Positions 49,218-60,255 of a DNA stretch of 64,000 bases are shown one piece after another; the first letter of the stretch is position 1, and the number at the start of each line of letters is the position of its first letter. The notes under the pieces were generated by a model, which did not search any database, was not told the origin of the DNA, and worked only from the letters and a program-made list of their open reading frames with translations. This DNA is from Gammaproteobacteria bacterium (lineage in GTDB: Bacteria; Pseudomonadota; Gammaproteobacteria; JAADGQ01): NCBI GenBank assembly GCA_021648145.1, contig JAKITI010000010.1, positions 1 through 64,000 of the forward strand. The letters are read 5' to 3'. The translations under genes and the position numbers were made by a program.

Positions 49218-50054
49218 TTACTCAATACTTTTTCCCATACGATCAAAAACGACGCCATCACCCGTTGAATTCCAACTCATCCAGATCATGAACGCCTTCC
49301 CTACTAAATTTTCTTCTGGTACAAACCCCCAGACACGACTGTCATTACTATTATCCCGATTATCCCCCATTGCAAAATAGTGACCTTCAGGCACTCGAAC
49401 CTCACCTTGAGACAATGAAGGCGCACTAGATCGAACCAAAATATCATGCTCCATATCACCTAATTGTTCGACATACTGATCAGCACCCAACATAGAAGCT
49501 CCCGCACCTGTTCCTATAAAAGCCCCCAGACTTTTTTGTTTCATGGGTTTTCCGTTGACATAGAGTGTTTTCCCATAATAACCAATCAGATCGCCCGGCA
49601 ACCCTACGACACGTTTGATGTAATCAATCGAAGGGTCGTCAGGGTAACGAAAAACAAAGACATCCCCACGCTCTGGAGAGCCCACATCAATCACTTTATT
49701 GTTAAATAAGGGTAAACGAATACCATAAGAAAATTTATTAACTAAAATAAAATCCCCAGAGTAGAGTGTTGGCATCATTGAACCCGATGGAATTCTAAAA
49801 GGCTCAACGAGAAAAGAACGGAGTATCAGTACAATCAGAATCACAGGGAAAAAAGTACGGGCATACTCTACGAGAAGAGGCTCTTTAGGGGCACTTTTAA
49901 TAGCTGAAGAAGCAGAAGTCTCATTCTGAACTCTATCTACTGTCATGTCGACGGCACCCCGCCGACGGGGTGCCCATAGCAGAGCATCAAGTGCCCAAAT
50001 AGCGCCTGATACCACTAATAAAATCAGCATAAATGCCTGAAAATCAAAACTCAT
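49218..50054 (-). CDS. lepB: Signal peptidase I LepB
   Basis: A 278-residue S26 family peptidase. Two N-terminal membrane helices (about 4-24 and 68-88) precede the catalytic serine (RIPSGSMMPTL, about residue 93) and lysine (YIKRVVGLPGD, about 147), with the GDNRDNSNDSR box near residue 240. It removes signal peptides from exported proteins. The start is directly adjacent to the lepA stop. Confidence 0.96.
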   Translation of the reverse strand: MSFDFQAFMLILLVVSGAIWALDALLWAPRRRGAVDMTVDRVQNETSASSAIKSAPKEPLLVEYARTFFPVILIVLILRSFLVEPFRIPSGSMMPTLYSGDFILVNKFSYGIRLPLFNNKVIDVGSPERGDVFVFRYPDDPSIDYIKRVVGLPGDLIGYYGKTLYVNGKPMKQKSLGAFIGTGAGASMLGADQYVEQLGDMEHDILVRSSAPSLSQGEVRVPEGHYFAMGDNRDNSNDSRVWGFVPEENLVGKAFMIWMSWNSTGDGVVFDRMGKSIE

Positions 50055-51848
50055 CTATCTCTTTCCTGTGTTCAATACTGCAAGAAAAGCCTCTTGCGGA
50101 ATCTCAACCGACCCCACCTGCTTCATCCGTTTTTTACCCGCCTTCTGTTTTTCCAGTAACTTACGTTTGCGCGAAGCATCCCCACCATAACACTTTGCTG
50201 TCACATTTTTACGCAATGCTTTGATTGTCTGGCGTGCGATAATATGCCCACCAATAGCAGCCTGTATCGCAACATCATACATTTGGCGAGGAATTAACTC
50301 TTTCAATTTTTCAGCGATTTCACGGCCTCTGGATTGTGCCAGCTCATGATGAGTAATGATCGCCAGCGCATCAACACGCTCACCATTAACCATAATATCA
50401 ACCTTGGTCAGCTTTTCAGCTTGAAATCGTACAAAATTATAATCCAGCGAGGCATAACCACGACTGACTGATTTGAGACGATCAAAGAAATCCAACACCA
50501 CTTCACTCATGGGCAACTCATAAATCACTTCAACCTGATTGCCATGATAAGAGATCTTTTTTTGTACACCGCGCTTCTCTTCACTCAGCATGATCACAGC
50601 CCCCAAATGTTCTTGAGGAACCAGGATATTAGCCTGAATAATAGGCTCTCGTATCTCTTCAATAGAGCCTGGCTCTGGTAAATCTGCAGGGTTATCGACA
50701 TAAAATGTTTCACCCGCACGATTGATCACTTCATAAACAACTGTAGGAGCCGTCGTAATCAGATCAAGATTGTATTCACGCTCCAAGCGCTCTTGCACAA
50801 TCTCCATGTGCAGCATGCCCAAAAAACCACAACGAAAACCAAAGCCGAGTGCCTGTGAAGTTTCTGGCTCGAAAAAGAGTGCCGCATCATTTAACTTGAG
50901 CTTTGCTAACGCTTCACGCAGATCTTTATATTGATCCGAACTCACAGGGAAAAGACCCGCATACACTTGTGGCTTAGCATGCTTAAAACCTGACAATGCC
51001 TCTTCAGCAGGCTCCCTTGCCGATGTAATCGTATCTCCAACAGGAGCACCATCAATATCTTTGATACCCGCAATAACAAAACCTACTTCGCCTGTACTTA
51101 ATACTGCATGATCTACCGGTTTCGGAGTAAATTTACCTACATTATCAACCTGATGAGACTGGCCTATTGACATCATCTGAATCTTTTCTTTAACCTTCAG
51201 TTGACCCTGCATAACACGCACCAAAGAGACTACGCCCAGATAGTTATCAAACCAGGAGTCAATAATGAGTGCTTTTAAAGGCCCGCCAGAGTCACCTTGC
51301 GGTGCAGGAACGCCTGCAACAATGGCTTCCAACACATCTTGAACGCCCACACCGGTTTTAGCGCTCACATTAACCGCGCCTTCACCTTCAACGCCGATAA
51401 TATCTTCAATCTCCTGAATCACCCGATCAGGCTCAGCCGTTGGTAAATCAATCTTATTTAAAACAGGAATCACTTCGAGACCTTGTTCCAGTGCGGTATA
51501 ACAGTTTGCAACAGTTTGTGCTTCAACGCCTTGAGCAGCATCCACGACTAATAGCGCACCTTCACAAGCGGCTAATGAACGTGAAACTTCATAAGAAAAG
51601 TCAACATGTCCTGGCGTATCAATAAAGTTCAGATGATAAATTTCACCACTTTCAGATTTATAGTCCAGAGAGACGCATTGTGCTTTGATAGTAATGCCTC
51701 GTTCACGCTCCAAATCCATCGAGTCAAGCACTTGTGCAGACATCTCTCGATCACTTAAACCACCACACAATTGAATAAAACGATCAGCTAAAGTGGATTT
51801 TCCATGGTCAATATGGGCAATAATAGAAAAGTTTCGAATATTATTCAT
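50055..51848 (-). CDS. lepA: Elongation factor 4 (LepA)
   Basis: A 597-residue translational GTPase. The G1 motif AHIDHGKST (about residue 12), the G3 DTPGHVDF and G4 NKIDLP are present. Domains II, III, V and a LepA-specific C-terminal domain follow. It affects ribosome stalling and initiation. It is directly upstream of lepB, the classic lepA-lepB operon. A terminator separates it from degP, so it needs its own promoter or readthrough. Confidence 0.96.
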   Translation of the reverse strand: MNNIRNFSIIAHIDHGKSTLADRFIQLCGGLSDREMSAQVLDSMDLERERGITIKAQCVSLDYKSESGEIYHLNFIDTPGHVDFSYEVSRSLAACEGALLVVDAAQGVEAQTVANCYTALEQGLEVIPVLNKIDLPTAEPDRVIQEIEDIIGVEGEGAVNVSAKTGVGVQDVLEAIVAGVPAPQGDSGGPLKALIIDSWFDNYLGVVSLVRVMQGQLKVKEKIQMMSIGQSHQVDNVGKFTPKPVDHAVLSTGEVGFVIAGIKDIDGAPVGDTITSAREPAEEALSGFKHAKPQVYAGLFPVSSDQYKDLREALAKLKLNDAALFFEPETSQALGFGFRCGFLGMLHMEIVQERLEREYNLDLITTAPTVVYEVINRAGETFYVDNPADLPEPGSIEEIREPIIQANILVPQEHLGAVIMLSEEKRGVQKKISYHGNQVEVIYELPMSEVVLDFFDRLKSVSRGYASLDYNFVRFQAEKLTKVDIMVNGERVDALAIITHHELAQSRGREIAEKLKELIPRQMYDVAIQAAIGGHIIARQTIKALRKNVTAKCYGGDASRKRKLLEKQKAGKKRMKQVGSVEIPQEAFLAVLNTGKR

Positions 51849-51916
51849 TAAGTGAAATAATTCAGTATAGAGTTAATAATTTACAATTATGCAGAGTTTA
51901 ACTGATTCATAAAGCA

Positions 51917-51944
51917 AAAGCGCCCTGCATTAACAGGGCGCTTT
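51917..51944 (-). terminator. Rho-independent terminator after degP
   Basis: AAAGCGCCCTG (51917-51927) pairs perfectly with CAGGGCGCTTT (51934-51944) over a 6-base loop. On the minus strand the stem is followed by TGCTTTATG. It lies 24 bases past the degP stop and separates the sigma-E operon from lepA. Confidence 0.8.
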
Positions 51945-51968
51945 GAAAAACCATAATATTTTATAGCT

Positions 51969-53420
51969 TTATTCTTTCTCAGGAATTTTCAGTGCTAAAA
52001 AGTGAGGTCCAGAACCACGTTGCACCAACAAGGGGACAGACTTTCCTGCCGGAAGCCCATCAACTAATTTTTTGAACTGTGCAACACTCTCAATAGCAAT
52101 ATTATTAACTCTTAAAATAATATCACCTTGACGCAGACCACTTTCAGCGGCGATACCCTCTTTTACAGTTTCAACAAAAATACCTTGCTGCCCCTCTTCA
52201 AGCCGTTTTTTCTCCTCGGCTTCCAATACACGAACTACCAACCCCAGGCTTTTCACATTCGAAGTAGAGTTTGATACACCACCTGCGGCCAACTCTTCAT
52301 CTGTAGGCAGTTCACCAATAACGACTTTCAAAGTACGCTTTTTACCATTGCGGATAATTTCAACCGGCACACCTGTGTCCATTCGAGTGCGACCAACTAT
52401 AGGTGGCAAAGAAGAAGAGTCACCCACCTCATGCCCATTAAATTTCACGATAATATCGCCCACCTTAAACCCTGCTTTTTCAGAAGGACTATCCGGTAAT
52501 ACACGCGCAACTAATGCACCCATTGGCTTTTTCATATTAAAAGATTCAGCTAAATCACGAGTCACATCCTGAATCAAAACACCTAACCAACCACGACTCA
52601 CTTCACCTGTTTCTTTTAATTGATCAACAATATCCATCGCCATATCAATAGGGATCGCAAACGAAAGCCCCATAAAGCCACCAGTACGACTATAAATTTG
52701 TGAATTAATGCCCACAACCTCACCATCGAGATTAATTAATGGCCCCCCTGAGTTTCCTGGGTTAATCGCAACATCTGTTTGAATAAAAGGCACATAGTTT
52801 TCACTCGGTAAACTACGACCTTTAGCACTGACAATTCCTGCCGTAACCGAATAGTCAAACCCAAAAGGAGAGCCGATCGCTAAAACCCACTCACCGACTT
52901 TCAAACTGGATGACGAGCCAACTTTGATCACAGGAAGCTCTATATCACTCTCTATTTTTAGCAGAGCCATATCACTCTGCTTATCGGTACCAATCAGTTC
53001 AGCAATAAATTCCCGGCGATCATTGAGACGCACAACAATCTCTTCAGCATTAGTCACAACATGATTATTAGTCAATATATAACCATCTTTAGAGATAATA
53101 AACCCTGACCCGAGTGATTTTGCACCAGGATTTTCATAACCAAAACCTGGCGCACCTCTTTCATCAAAAAACCGCCGCAAAAGTTCATCGAACGGTGTTC
53201 CTTCGGGAATTTGAGGAAAGTGGTGACGCAACTCTGATGACTGCTTTACTTTTTTTTGCACCGTGCTGATATTTACCACAGCAGGACTGAGATCTTCAGC
53301 CAGCTCAGTAAAATCAGGCAAGCTACCCCCGACAGCTGTTGCTGCCACTGCACTTAACACCAATACGGCCACTGCAAACCGGACAATAAAAAAAGACTTC
53401 CACAAAACAGGTGAATTCAT
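51969..53420 (-). CDS. degP: Periplasmic serine protease DegP/MucD
   Basis: A 483-residue HtrA protease. A signal peptide (cut near residue 30), a trypsin-like domain with LTNNHVV, DMALLKIE and the catalytic serine in NPGNSGGPL, and two PDZ domains are present. It degrades misfolded envelope proteins and can act on RseA. The ATG at 53420 has GAGG six bases upstream; an in-frame TTG lies at 53432. It is the last gene of the rpoE-rseA-rseC-degP unit. Confidence 0.94.
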   Translation of the reverse strand: MNSPVLWKSFFIVRFAVAVLVLSAVAATAVGGSLPDFTELAEDLSPAVVNISTVQKKVKQSSELRHHFPQIPEGTPFDELLRRFFDERGAPGFGYENPGAKSLGSGFIISKDGYILTNNHVVTNAEEIVVRLNDRREFIAELIGTDKQSDMALLKIESDIELPVIKVGSSSSLKVGEWVLAIGSPFGFDYSVTAGIVSAKGRSLPSENYVPFIQTDVAINPGNSGGPLINLDGEVVGINSQIYSRTGGFMGLSFAIPIDMAMDIVDQLKETGEVSRGWLGVLIQDVTRDLAESFNMKKPMGALVARVLPDSPSEKAGFKVGDIIVKFNGHEVGDSSSLPPIVGRTRMDTGVPVEIIRNGKKRTLKVVIGELPTDEELAAGGVSNSTSNVKSLGLVVRVLEAEEKKRLEEGQQGIFVETVKEGIAAESGLRQGDIILRVNNIAIESVAQFKKLVDGLPAGKSVPLLVQRGSGPHFLALKIPEKE

Positions 53421-53446
53421 ACGATACCTCAAATAAAATTAAATCT

Positions 53447-53914
53447 TTAAGTGGCCAACCGTACCAGTAACGGTTGATAATGCGGATCTTTCGCTATTTT
53501 TTGTGAGTAATTTTTTAACCAAAAAAATCCAGTAAACAGCCCTGAAAAAGCAAACACAACAGAGATACCATTACGGTATTCCATAAAAAAATTTTGCCCC
53601 AAAAGGTCACCGAAAAAAGCAGCGAGTAACATCAGTAACAGAGGAATGGCATAAACAGCGAATGAACCTGCCATCAAAGCCTTTTGATCAACACTCACCA
53701 CCACTTCATCACCCACATTTGCAGCAATTACATTGATGGTTTTGACCGAAACAGATTTCGAACTCATCATTTTCGCCAAAGTCGCCGTGCCACATTCACT
53801 TTTTGCTGCACATCCATTACAGCCTGGCTTACGAGCAATCTCTACCCAAGCATAGTCTCCTTCAACTTGAGTAACCCACCCTCGTTCTTCTAGTCGTTCA
53901 CTACAGTCATCCAT
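53447..53914 (-). CDS. rseC: SoxR-reducing / sigma-E factor RseC
   Basis: A 155-residue inner-membrane protein with a cysteine-rich N-terminal cytoplasmic part (CNGCAAKSECG, about residues 33-43) and two membrane helices (about 85-120). RseC/MucC proteins positively modulate sigma-E, and paralogues help reduce SoxR. It is in the gap between rseA and degP. The RseB gene, expected between rseA and rseC, is absent. Confidence 0.88.
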   Translation of the reverse strand: MDDCSERLEERGWVTQVEGDYAWVEIARKPGCNGCAAKSECGTATLAKMMSSKSVSVKTINVIAANVGDEVVVSVDQKALMAGSFAVYAIPLLLMLLAAFFGDLLGQNFFMEYRNGISVVFAFSGLFTGFFWLKNYSQKIAKDPHYQPLLVRLAT

Positions 53915-53946
53915 GTTAATAAAGTTCCTGAATTAAAACGTGTCAG

Positions 53947-54516
53947 TTAATTTTTTTCAAAATCAACCAGATTAATTGAAGGTGACTCTCTAGGCACCAC
54001 GTAAATATCACTGCCATAGCCATTGGCAGGATATTTAAAACTGTAATCTAATTCAGATTGCCCAACGATCCAGTCGGGGTTACCTTGTTCAAATGTTTCA
54101 TGTGTTGCTTTTGGGGTCACATCTGGAGCAACAGTTGCGACTTGTGGCGATAAAACATCCATACTGCCTGGTGTATTGAAACTCCCCCACTGGAAGCCAA
54201 TGACCGTCACCGCAGCCACAGATGCGGCCAAAGCCAGCCCTGCAACAGGTTTAACAAAAGAAGGGTACACAACGACAGAAGAAGTTGGAGTCAATGCCGG
54301 TTCAGACTCTAACGCTTTAAAAATATTTGAAGTCAGTGCTTGACCGCTCTTTTCTGGAAGATTATTTCGTATTGCATCACCAATCAAATGATAACACCCC
54401 CAGTGATACCGAAGTGTTTCGTCATCCTTTAAGTCACACAGTAACCGAGCTGTTTTCTGATGGTCTAATTCACCATCCATTAACATTGAAATTTTAATCG
54501 CAGTCTGTTCCGTCAT
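53947..54516 (-). CDS. rseA: Anti-sigma-E factor RseA
   Basis: A 189-residue protein with an N-terminal cytoplasmic sigma-E-binding domain (MLMDGELD, about residues 11-18, the conserved block), a transmembrane segment (about 92-110) and a periplasmic tail. In the known pathway, DegS and RseP cut it to free RpoE. It is 30 bases downstream of rpoE. Confidence 0.92.
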   Translation of the reverse strand: MTEQTAIKISMLMDGELDHQKTARLLCDLKDDETLRYHWGCYHLIGDAIRNNLPEKSGQALTSNIFKALESEPALTPTSSVVVYPSFVKPVAGLALAASVAAVTVIGFQWGSFNTPGSMDVLSPQVATVAPDVTPKATHETFEQGNPDWIVGQSELDYSFKYPANGYGSDIYVVPRESPSINLVDFEKN

Positions 54517-54546
54517 AACAACACCTTTAACATGTTAGTTCATCTC

Positions 54547-55140
54547 TTAAAGTAAAGGTTCAAGCCTTTTTTGAATTGCATCTCGTGCTCTGAAAATTCG
54601 GGAACGCACCGTTCCAACAGGGCAATCCATTGATTGAGCAATCTCTTCATAACTAAGCCCTTCTAACTCTCTTAATGTAATCGCAGTGCGTAAATCACTG
54701 GGTAACTGATCAATTGCATTGAATACAGTCTTCTCAATTTCATCTTTAAATAACAAGCGCTCTGGCGTTGCAAACTCTTTAAGTGCAGATGCTGATTCAA
54801 ATTGCTCCGCATCTTCAGCATCAATATCAACACTCGGTGGCCGCCTACTCCGTGATATCAGATAATTTTTAGCCGTATTAACCGAAATTCGATAGAGCCA
54901 CGTATAAAAAGCACTATCACCACGAAATCCAGGCAGTGCCCGGTAGGCTTTAATAAATGCTTCTTGTGTAACATCCTGAACCTCATCACTATCACGAATA
55001 TAACGAGAAACTAACTTGGCGACTTTATGCTGGTATTTTAAAACCAAAATATCAAAAGCTTTTTTATCGCCATTTTGAACCCGTGTTACGAGCTCTTTAT
55101 CTACACTATATTCGCCCGTCCGGACTATCCCCTTTTGCAA
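54547..55140 (-). CDS. rpoE: RNA polymerase sigma factor RpoE (sigma-E/AlgU type)
   Basis: A 197-residue ECF sigma factor. Region 2 (VQNGDKKAFDIL; YQHKVAKLVSRYI; VTQEAFIKAYRAL; FRGDSAFYTWLYRI) and region 4 (LRELEGLSYEEIAQ; CPVGTVRSRIFRAR) match the RpoE/AlgU group. It directs envelope-stress and lipopolysaccharide genes. The TTG start at 55140 has AGGAAG seven bases upstream, a strong site. A sigma-E promoter precedes it (55166-55193), so the gene is autoregulated. Confidence 0.95.
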   Translation of the reverse strand: MQKGIVRTGEYSVDKELVTRVQNGDKKAFDILVLKYQHKVAKLVSRYIRDSDEVQDVTQEAFIKAYRALPGFRGDSAFYTWLYRISVNTAKNYLISRSRRPPSVDIDAEDAEQFESASALKEFATPERLLFKDEIEKTVFNAIDQLPSDLRTAITLRELEGLSYEEIAQSMDCPVGTVRSRIFRARDAIQKRLEPLL

Positions 55141-55165
55141 AATATTACTTCCTGCCGTTTCATAT

Positions 55166-55193
55166 GATAGAGCGAACCATTCAAAAAAAGTTC
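55166..55193 (-). promoter_or_regulatory. Sigma-E promoter of rpoE
   Basis: On the minus strand GAACTT (55188-55193) is followed after exactly 16 bases by TCTATC (55166-55171). This matches the known RpoE consensus GAACTT-N16-TCTRA. It lies 26 bases before the rpoE start and supports autoactivation of rpoE-rseA-rseC-degP. Confidence 0.85.
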
Positions 55194-55306
55194 ACATAAA
55201 ATGTGTGTCATTAATAATTTTTTATTCCTGAGGTGGAGCACTCACTCAGTAAGCGCTATTATCGACATTTTAAAAATGAAGATAACTCGCAACCAGTGGC
55301 TCAATT

Positions 55307-56947
55307 GTGAACAATAACGACAACAATTACCAATATGATGTCATCGTCATTGGCAGTGGCGCTGCCGGTTTAACACTGGCGCTCACTCTAGCCCCCAAGG
55401 CACGCGTTGCCCTGATCGCAAAAAAAGCTCTGACAAATACGGCAACGCTCCGCGCTCAAGGGGGCATTGCTGCTGTTTTGAATCATGATGATTCACCCGA
55501 ACTTCATGCACAGGATACGATAGATGCTGGAGTGAGCCTATGCGATGAAGAGATTGTGCGCTTTGCAGTAGAACAAGGCCCACCCAGCATTCAATGGCTC
55601 ATTGACCAGGGAGTCGCCTTTACACGCGACAGTCCAAACAATAGCCGCTACCACCTAACGCGCGAAGGTGGGCACAGTCGTCGCCGCGTCATTCACTCAG
55701 CTGATGCAACAGGTCGCGCGCTCGAGACAACACTCGCACAGTTGGCTAGCGACGAATCCAATATCGATATTTTTGAAGACCATATTGCCATTGATTTAAT
55801 TACTGGCAACAAGCTTGGCATAAAAGAAAACCGATGCTTAGGCGTTTACGTACTCAACACCAAAAACAGTCAAGTGCTTACTTTTAGCGCCAAGTCTACG
55901 GCTTTGGCTACTGGAGGAGCAGGCAAGGTTTACCTTTACACCAGTAATCCCGACATCGCGACAGGTGATGGCATCGCAATGGCATGGCGCGCGGGCTGCC
56001 GGATTGCAAATATGGAATTCATCCAGTTCCACCCGACCTGCCTGTTTCACCCTGATGCCAAATCTTTTTTAATTACTGAAGCGATACGTGGTGAAGGCGG
56101 CAAACTACTCTTGCCTGATCGCACACCCTTTATGCACAAGTTCGATTCGCGCGGCGAACTAGCTCCTCGTGATATTGTGGCGCGTGCGATTGACCATGAA
56201 ATGAAGCGTTTAGGTTCTGATTTTGTCTATCTTGATATCAGCCATAAATCGGCTGACTTTATCCTTCAACATTTCCCGACTGTTCACGCTCGCTGCCTAA
56301 AGTTTGGTTTTGACATCACATCAGAGCCCATACCTGTTGTTCCTGCTGCCCATTATATCTGCGGTGGAATTATGACTGATTTATCTGGCCGCGCTGATAT
56401 CGAAGGGCTTTATGCCATTGGTGAAACTGCATTTACAGGCATGCACGGAGCTAATCGCATGGCAAGCAACTCACTACTGGAGTGTATTGTATTCGCACGT
56501 ACTGCCAGTGAAGATATCCTGGAAAAACTTGAGATTTCATCTTCCCCCACACAACTCCCCGCATGGGATGAAAGCCAGATTTGTGACTCCGATGAACAGG
56601 TCGTGATCGCTCATGACTGGCATGAACTCAGACGTTTTATGTGGAACTACGTCGGTATAGAGCGCAGCAATAAACGCCTGCAACGCGCCAGAAATCGTAT
56701 TGAACTGCTGCAAAAAGAGATTGATGAGTATTACAGCCGTTTTCGTATCAGCTCCAACTTGATTGAACTTAGAAATTTAGCTCTGGTTGCTGAACTTATT
56801 ATTCGTTCGGCAAGTCAGCGCAAAGAGAGTCGTGGACTTCATTTTAACATTAACTATCCGACACTCGATAACACCCAGCCACCCAGCAATACTGTATTGT
56901 GCCCAAAAAACTATTTGAAAGCACCAAAATGGAGAGCCGAACCATGA
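55307..56947 (+). CDS. nadB: L-aspartate oxidase NadB
   Basis: A 546-residue flavoprotein that oxidises aspartate to iminoaspartate, the first step of NAD synthesis. It has an N-terminal FAD-binding Rossmann GSGAAGLT, the [10 protein letters not shown] active-site loop and the fumarate reductase-like FHPTCLF and [13 protein letters not shown] motifs. The GTG start is at 55307. It is divergent from rpoE, as in E. coli. Its TGA overlaps the acs ATG. Confidence 0.96.
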   Translation: MNNNDNNYQYDVIVIGSGAAGLTLALTLAPKARVALIAKKALTNTATLRAQGGIAAVLNHDDSPELHAQDTIDAGVSLCDEEIVRFAVEQGPPSIQWLIDQGVAFTRDSPNNSRYHLTREGGHSRRRVIHSADATGRALETTLAQLASDESNIDIFEDHIAIDLITGNKLGIKENRCLGVYVLNTKNSQVLTFSAKSTALATGGAGKVYLYTSNPDIATGDGIAMAWRAGCRIANMEFIQFHPTCLFHPDAKSFLITEAIRGEGGKLLLPDRTPFMHKFDSRGELAPRDIVARAIDHEMKRLGSDFVYLDISHKSADFILQHFPTVHARCLKFGFDITSEPIPVVPAAHYICGGIMTDLSGRADIEGLYAIGETAFTGMHGANRMASNSLLECIVFARTASEDILEKLEISSSPTQLPAWDESQICDSDEQVVIAHDWHELRRFMWNYVGIERSNKRLQRARNRIELLQKEIDEYYSRFRISSNLIELRNLALVAELIIRSASQRKESRGLHFNINYPTLDNTQPPSNTVLCPKNYLKAPKWRAEP

Positions 56948-58908
56948 GCCACGAAATAGAATCCATTCTAAATGAAAATCGTCTGTTCCAACCCAGCCAA
57001 ACATTTTCTGAGCAAGCTCGTATTCCAGACATGGAAACACTAAAAGCACTCTATCAAAAGGCAGAAGATGATTACGAAGGTTTCTGGGCAGACCTTGCTC
57101 GCACCGAACTCAGTTGGCACAAACCTTTTCAAACAATACTCAACAGCAATAACGCCCCTCACTATCGTTGGTTTGAAGAAGGTGAGCTCAATATTTCATA
57201 TAACTGCCTGGATCGTCATCTCGAAAAAAATGGTTCTAAAAATGCGATTATTTTTGAAGATGAGCAAGGCGATACCCGTCATATCAGCTACAAAGAGCTG
57301 CATAGCGATGTCTGCCATTTTGCCAATGCACTCAAAGCACAAGATATAAAAATGGGGGATCGAGTGATCCTCTATATGCCCATGTGCCCAGAAGCTGTAA
57401 TCGCCATGCAAGCCTGTGCTCGCATTGGTGCGATTCACTCCGTTGTGTTTGGTGGATTTTCCGCACAATCACTCAATGATCGTATTAGAGACACAGGAGC
57501 CAAAGCACTCATCACCGCTGACGGTTGTTACCGTGGTGGAAAAATCATCGAGCTCAAAGCCACTTGTGATAAAGCCCTGAAAATTGGGGCTGATTCAGTC
57601 ACCACAGTGATCACACTTAAGCGCACAGGCCATGACATATCAATGACCCCATCGCGTGACATTTGGTGGCATGCGGCACTGCAAGGTGTGGATGTCTCAT
57701 GCGAACCCACCTGGGTGAACAGTGAACACCCGCTATTTTTACTCTATACATCAGGATCTACAGGCAAACCCAAAGGCATACAGCACTCAAGTGCAGGCTA
57801 CCTGCTGGGCGCACTCATGAGTACAAAATGGGTTTTTGATATTCGTGATGACGATATTTTCTGGTGCACCGCGGACGTAGGCTGGATCACGGGTCACTCC
57901 TACGTCGCTTACGGCCCATTAGCGGCAGGTGCGACGATAGTGATGTACGAAGGCGCACCCACCACCCCTAACGGGGATCGTTTTTGGGAGATGTGCGACC
58001 GTCACAAAGTCACTATTTTTTATACCGCTCCGACTGCAATTCGCACGCTCATGAAACTGGGTGATGAACTGCCCAACAAACATGACCTTTCCAGCATTCG
58101 TTTGCTCGGCACCGTAGGCGAGCCCATCAACCCAGAAGCCTGGATGTGGTATCGCAGCATCATTGGCAAAGACCAATGCCCGATTGTTGATACTTGGTGG
58201 CAAACAGAAACCGGAGCTATCATGCTGGCCCCTATTCCTGGTGCAGTCGCCACCAAACCAGGCTCATGCACTTTAGCACTGCCCGGCATTGACGCTGATA
58301 TTCTTGATGAAAAAGGCAACAGCATCACTGCATCTAATAAAGGTGGATATCTAGCGATTAAAAAACCTTGGCCCTCCATGTTGCGCACCGTCTGGGGTGA
58401 TGAACAACGTTACATCGACACCTACTGGAGTCATTTCGATGGAAAATATTATCTCGCGGGTGACAGCGCCCGCCGCGATGAAGATGGTTATTTCTGGATC
58501 ATGGGGCGCATTGATGATGTGCTGAATGTATCAGGACACCGATTAGGCACCATGGAGATTGAATCTGCACTAGTGGCTCATCCAAAAGTTGCTGAAGCCG
58601 CAGTGATTGGCAAACCCGATAAAACAACGGGCGAAGCCATTTTTGCTTTTGTTGTTTTACGTGGCAAGCGCCCTGAAGACGGTATTGACGAAACACTCAC
58701 TGGCGAGCTACGTAAATGGGTGGCACAACAGATTGGCTCCATTGCCAAACCTGCAGAAATTCGTTATGCCGACAATTTACCCAAAACCCGCTCAGGAAAA
58801 ATTATGCGCCGCCTGCTGCGAACCATTGCCAGTGGTGAAGAGATTACTCAGGATGTATCAACTCTAGAAAATGAAGCTATTTTATTACAGCTTCAAGGGA
58901 AATCTTGA
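56944..58908 (+). CDS. acs: Acetyl-CoA synthetase Acs
   Basis: A 654-residue adenylate-forming enzyme. The ATP-binding [11 protein letters not shown] (about residue 263), [10 protein letters not shown] and a C-terminal TRSGKIMRR are present; the lysine of the last is the catalytic and acetylation-regulated residue in this family. It activates acetate to acetyl-CoA. The ATG at 56944 overlaps the nadB stop (ATGA); a GTG 45 bases upstream lies inside nadB. Length matches AcsA (652 in E. coli). Confidence 0.96.
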   Translation: MSHEIESILNENRLFQPSQTFSEQARIPDMETLKALYQKAEDDYEGFWADLARTELSWHKPFQTILNSNNAPHYRWFEEGELNISYNCLDRHLEKNGSKNAIIFEDEQGDTRHISYKELHSDVCHFANALKAQDIKMGDRVILYMPMCPEAVIAMQACARIGAIHSVVFGGFSAQSLNDRIRDTGAKALITADGCYRGGKIIELKATCDKALKIGADSVTTVITLKRTGHDISMTPSRDIWWHAALQGVDVSCEPTWVNSEHPLFLLYTSGSTGKPKGIQHSSAGYLLGALMSTKWVFDIRDDDIFWCTADVGWITGHSYVAYGPLAAGATIVMYEGAPTTPNGDRFWEMCDRHKVTIFYTAPTAIRTLMKLGDELPNKHDLSSIRLLGTVGEPINPEAWMWYRSIIGKDQCPIVDTWWQTETGAIMLAPIPGAVATKPGSCTLALPGIDADILDEKGNSITASNKGGYLAIKKPWPSMLRTVWGDEQRYIDTYWSHFDGKYYLAGDSARRDEDGYFWIMGRIDDVLNVSGHRLGTMEIESALVAHPKVAEAAVIGKPDKTTGEAIFAFVVLRGKRPEDGIDETLTGELRKWVAQQIGSIAKPAEIRYADNLPKTRSGKIMRRLLRTIASGEEITQDVSTLENEAILLQLQGKS

Positions 58909-58935
58909 TTCATCATAAAAAAGCATTCATCAAAA

Positions 58936-58957
58936 GGGCGAACACACAGGTTCGCCC
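58936..58957. repeat. REP-like palindromic hairpin
   Basis: GGGCGAAC (58936-58943) pairs with GTTCGCCC (58950-58957) over a 6-base loop ACACAG, with a CTAC tail. The shape resembles palindromic intergenic repeats (GTAGGGGCGAACC...TTCGCCC) that recur in several bacterial genomes. No T-run follows on the plus strand, so it is not a clear terminator. It lies in the acs-lolC gap. Confidence 0.5.
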
Positions 58958-58993
58958 CTACAAAAAATCAGGCATGTTTTTAAAAATTTCGGC

Positions 58994-58999
58994 TATAAT
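58994..58999 (+). promoter_or_regulatory. -10 box directly upstream of lolC
   Basis: A perfect TATAAT lies only nine bases before the lolC ATG, and no Shine-Dalgarno sequence fits between. Transcription from it would start at about the ATG itself, giving a leaderless message. The -35 region is weak. Confidence 0.5.
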
Positions 59000-59007
59000 G
59001 CCGCGCT

Positions 59008-60255
59008 ATGTTTAAACCAATCGAACTATTTATCGGCCTACGCTATACCCGCGCCAAGCGCCGAAACCATTTTATCTCCTTTATTTCACTGCTTTCCATG
59101 CTCGGTATTGCTGTCGGTGTGACGGCATTGATTACCGTGCTCTCAGTCATGAATGGCTTTGAAAAAGAGTTACGGGAACGCATTTTAGGTGTGGCATCAC
59201 ATATGACTGTCACCAGCTATGATGGTGAACTTGATAGCTGGCAAGATTTGGATCAACAGCTGGATCACTACCCCCAAATTATTGGCTCAGCTCCTTATAT
59301 TGACGGCGAAGGCATGTTAACGAATAGCCGCCATGTCGAAGGCGCAATGATTCGCGGAGTCTTACCCTCGCGAGAAGACCAAGTTTCCGAAGTTTCATCA
59401 AAAATGCTGGCGGGTTCGCTGGATAATTTAAAAGCCGGTGAGTTTGGTATCGTACTGGGTATTGAACTGGCCACTGCTCTACGCGTGACTTTAGGTGACA
59501 AAGTTGCTTTGGTAACACCGCAAGCGAACGTAACACCGGTTGGCCTTATGCCTCGCATGAAGCGCTTTACTGTGGTGGGAATTTTTAAAGTAGGCATGTA
59601 TGAGTTTGATCATGGCTTAGCCATTTTACATATTAACGATGCCGCTAAACTTTTAAAAATGACTAATAATGTCAGTGGTTTACGATTGAAACTTGATGAA
59701 ATGTTTAATGCGCCAGCATTCAATAAAACATTATCTTCTGCCCTGCCCGCCCACTATTTTGTAAGTGACTGGACTTACCGCCATGCCAATTTTTTTCGTG
59801 CAGTGCAGACCGAAAAGCTGGTCATGTTTATCATTTTACTGCTGATTGTTGCCGTCGCTGCTTTCAATATTGTTTCAACACTCGTTATGGTTGTCACTGA
59901 CAAAGAGAGTGACATTGCAATTTTACGCACCCTAGGAGCCACTCCCAGCTCCATTATGGGAATTTTCATGGTACAGGGCATACTCATTGGATTGGTCGGA
60001 ACGGCTCTCGGTATCCTGGGAGGTGTTTCATTAGCACTCAATGTAGAAACGCTTGTGCCTGCACTTGAACGCTTGTTAGATGTTGAGTTCCTCGCAGCGG
60101 ATGTTTACTACATTAGCAAACTTCCATCAGATCTGGATTGGAGTGATGTTTACCTGATTGGAACGCTCTCTTTTGTTCTCAGCGTCATCGCCACACTCTA
60201 CCCTGCCTGGCGAGCCTCCCGAACCCAGCCTGCGGAGGCTCTACGTTATGAGTGA
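59008..60255 (+). CDS. lolC: Lipoprotein-releasing ABC permease LolC/LolF
   Basis: A 415-residue permease with an N-terminal helix (about residues 20-45), a periplasmic domain and three C-terminal helices (about 270-300, 320-345, 380-400). It forms, with LolD, the LolCDE complex that releases lipoproteins to LolA. Only one permease gene precedes lolD; there is no lolE, so it may be a LolF-type protein acting as a homodimer. Its stop overlaps the lolD start. Confidence 0.9.
   Translation: MFKPIELFIGLRYTRAKRRNHFISFISLLSMLGIAVGVTALITVLSVMNGFEKELRERILGVASHMTVTSYDGELDSWQDLDQQLDHYPQIIGSAPYIDGEGMLTNSRHVEGAMIRGVLPSREDQVSEVSSKMLAGSLDNLKAGEFGIVLGIELATALRVTLGDKVALVTPQANVTPVGLMPRMKRFTVVGIFKVGMYEFDHGLAILHINDAAKLLKMTNNVSGLRLKLDEMFNAPAFNKTLSSALPAHYFVSDWTYRHANFFRAVQTEKLVMFIILLLIVAVAAFNIVSTLVMVVTDKESDIAILRTLGATPSSIMGIFMVQGILIGLVGTALGILGGVSLALNVETLVPALERLLDVEFLAADVYYISKLPSDLDWSDVYLIGTLSFVLSVIATLYPAWRASRTQPAEALRYE

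Noticed and set aside
56899-56943. A 15-codon upstream extension of acs from a GTG
   Set aside because: It lies in nadB in another frame; the ATGA overlap at 56944 is the typical junction.
60158-60247. A 30-codon upstream extension of lolD
   Set aside because: It lies inside the lolC coding sequence in another frame; the ATG at 60248 gives the standard start and overlaps the lolC stop.
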